Source of the DNA: an uncultured Azospirillum sp.
GTDB taxonomy: Bacteria > Pseudomonadota > Alphaproteobacteria > RF32 > CAG-239
Direction: 5' to 3'
Assembly (NCBI GenBank): GCA_902489675.1
Contig: CABUAP010000100.1
Coordinates: 1-5,273 of the forward strand
Length of the DNA stretch: 5,273 bases
In this document: in pieces, positions 4,619 through 5,273 of the stretch
Position numbering within the stretch: the first letter of the stretch is position 1
How the letters are laid out: each line of letters opens with the position of its first letter
Made by a program: the position numbers and the translations under genes
The notes under the pieces: generated by a model
Told to the model about the DNA's origin: nothing
Database searches by the model: none
The model's input: only the letters and a program-made list of their open reading frames with translations

Positions 4619-5196
4619 CAGATAATCTCCCCGTTAATCTCGTCCGCAAGCGTTCCCAACTCATTAACTACCGCTTCGGCCCGTTCAACCAGCGCTTTTG
4701 CTTCACCGACCGCGGCCACCGCTTGGTTAGCTGCCATTTGCGCCGCATTCTTATAACCCAATACCGTTTCCACAATATTTTGAGGATCGTCGCCGGAAAC
4801 CGGATCCACCAACAAAGCGCGGGAAAGCTGCTCCTGCAGCTCCTGCAAATTCATGTAAACCCCGTCAAAAGAATCCTCCAGCTGTTCCATATCAAACAAT
4901 TGACCGTTGATATAATCAGCCTCCTGCAAAAACGGCTTATCACGCAAAACAGCCAACTTAACCGCCTCTACCGGCGCCGCTGCAAACACCACCTTGCCCG
5001 TGATTTCCTCGCCGCTGCCGGCCACCGTGTAATCGGTCCCTTCCGTCAAAACTTTCAACTCGTCGCCGCTGCCGGAATAAACCTTGATCTGCGCGGTTCC
5101 GTCTTTATTTTTATAAAACTTGAACGGGATCGGAAACTCCGTTGTCGTTCCGTCCGCCACATAATTGACTTTGCTCACGTCCGAAAATAAAGTCAT
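4618..5196 (-). CDS. Tail fibre anchor protein with T7-type N-terminal domain
   Basis: Residues about 8-125 match the pattern of the T7 gp17-type fibre N-terminal domain (PF03906-like) that attaches the fibre to the tail. Seen are VNYVADGTTTEFPIPFKFY (10-28), then EGTDYTV, GKVVFAAAPVEAV, and FDMEQLEDSFDGVYMNLQEL, which corresponds to the helical end of the domain. The remaining region (about 135-185) is alanine- and glutamate-rich (AAQMAANQAVAAVGEAKALV), fitting a trimeric coiled-coil stalk. With 192 aa it lacks any receptor-binding tip. That tip is probably supplied by the next gene, started on this stop codon. The start at 5196 follows GGAG (5203-5206) at six bases, right after a terminator U-tract. 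Confidence 0.88.
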   Translation of the reverse strand: MTLFSDVSKVNYVADGTTTEFPIPFKFYKNKDGTAQIKVYSGSGDELKVLTEGTDYTVAGSGEEITGKVVFAAAPVEAVKLAVLRDKPFLQEADYINGQLFDMEQLEDSFDGVYMNLQELQEQLSRALLVDPVSGDDPQNIVETVLGYKNAAQMAANQAVAAVGEAKALVERAEAVVNELGTLADEINGEII

Positions 5197-5208
5197 CTCT
5201 CACTCCAT

Positions 5209-5230
5209 AAAAAAACCGTCACAAAGACGG
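5209..5230 (-). terminator. Second of two tandem terminators before the fibre genes
   Basis: On the minus strand 5230-5226 (CCGTC) pairs with 5220-5216 (GACGG) around TTTGT, followed by seven U residues (5215-5209). An alternative pairing of AACCG at 5236-5232 with CGGTT at 5218-5214 overlaps it. The fibre ribosome binding site starts three bases after the U-tract, so the terminator and the translation signal are nearly fused. Confidence 0.7.
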
Positions 5231-5238
5231 CCGGTTAC

Positions 5239-5266
5239 AAAAAAAGGAGAGCAATCGCTTGCTCTC
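5239..5266 (-). terminator. Strong terminator of the gene upstream of the window edge
   Basis: On the minus strand a perfect 8-bp stem (5266-5259 with 5254-5247, GAGAGCAA/TTGCTCTC) closes on a GCGA tetraloop. It is followed by CC and seven U residues (5245-5239). It must end a minus-strand gene lying mainly beyond 5273. A TGA in the frame starting at 5273 (5267-5265) could be the stop of that gene, but this cannot be confirmed from seven bases. Confidence 0.85.
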
Positions 5267-5273
5267 ACCTCTG

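Noticed and set aside
4465..5190. Plus-strand open frame of 241 codons opposite the fibre anchor gene
   Set aside because: The minus strand carries a recognisable T7-type fibre domain with a good start site. The plus translation is Arg/His/Leu/Gln-rich with no recognisable motif.
1..5273. CRISPR array, insertion sequence, tRNA or defence system
   Set aside because: I see no regularly spaced repeats, transposase motifs, terminal inverted repeats, cloverleaf or known defence domains in any frame.

Overview
The window reads as the late-gene end of a bacteriophage or prophage. Every gene I can support lies on the minus strand, so the region is read from right to left. The order is a receptor-binding tail fibre pair, then small phage proteins, then a lysis cassette. 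Genes are packed with 1-4 nt stop/start overlaps and strong GGAG-type ribosome binding sites. No integrase, capsid, terminase or tRNA gene is visible, so the sequence cannot tell a free phage from an integrated one. The host is uncertain. A SleB-type wall hydrolase without a signal peptide, moderate GC and consistent Shine-Dalgarno use fit a phage of a gut-type bacterium, possibly a Gram-negative, but nothing fixes the taxon.

Right part (5273 to about 2667). Two tandem minus-strand terminators (5239-5266 and 5209-5230) end an upstream gene outside the window. A 192-aa fibre protein follows, with a T7-type fibre amino-terminal (virion-anchor) domain. It is coupled by a TGATG overlap to a 416-aa fibre protein whose body looks like a seven-bladed beta-propeller. 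An unlisted 18-codon, extremely hydrophobic ORF exactly fills the gap to a DUF1353 gene. A 91-aa protein with a sigma-region-4-like helix-turn-helix comes next. A hairpin at 2602-2630 probably ends this unit.

Middle part (2534 to 1004). This is a four-gene block of uncharacterised phage proteins: a 192-aa glycine-rich/coiled-coil protein with a conserved-looking C-terminus, a 131-aa coiled-coil protein, and helical proteins of 109 and 71 aa. The last three are joined by ATGA overlaps. A textbook terminator (975-998) follows.

Left part (957 to 1). The lysis cassette consists of an 84-aa N-anchored holin-like protein, a 132-aa SleB-type cell wall hydrolase starting at GTG, and a 51-aa single-span membrane protein that starts on the stop codon of the hydrolase. 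The last 150 bases hold no convincing protein gene. They hold a plus-strand promoter-like element, a hairpin and a terminator, which together could form a small RNA converging on the lysis operon.

Working model (inference): the fibre pair gives host recognition, the middle block contributes unknown virion or assembly functions, and the leftmost genes release progeny. Terminators placed directly before ribosome binding sites probably step down expression along the late operon. I see no new defence system or mobile element. The most interesting items are the probable seven-bladed propeller fibre, the two overlooked micro-ORFs, the terminator-RBS modules and the candidate small RNA.
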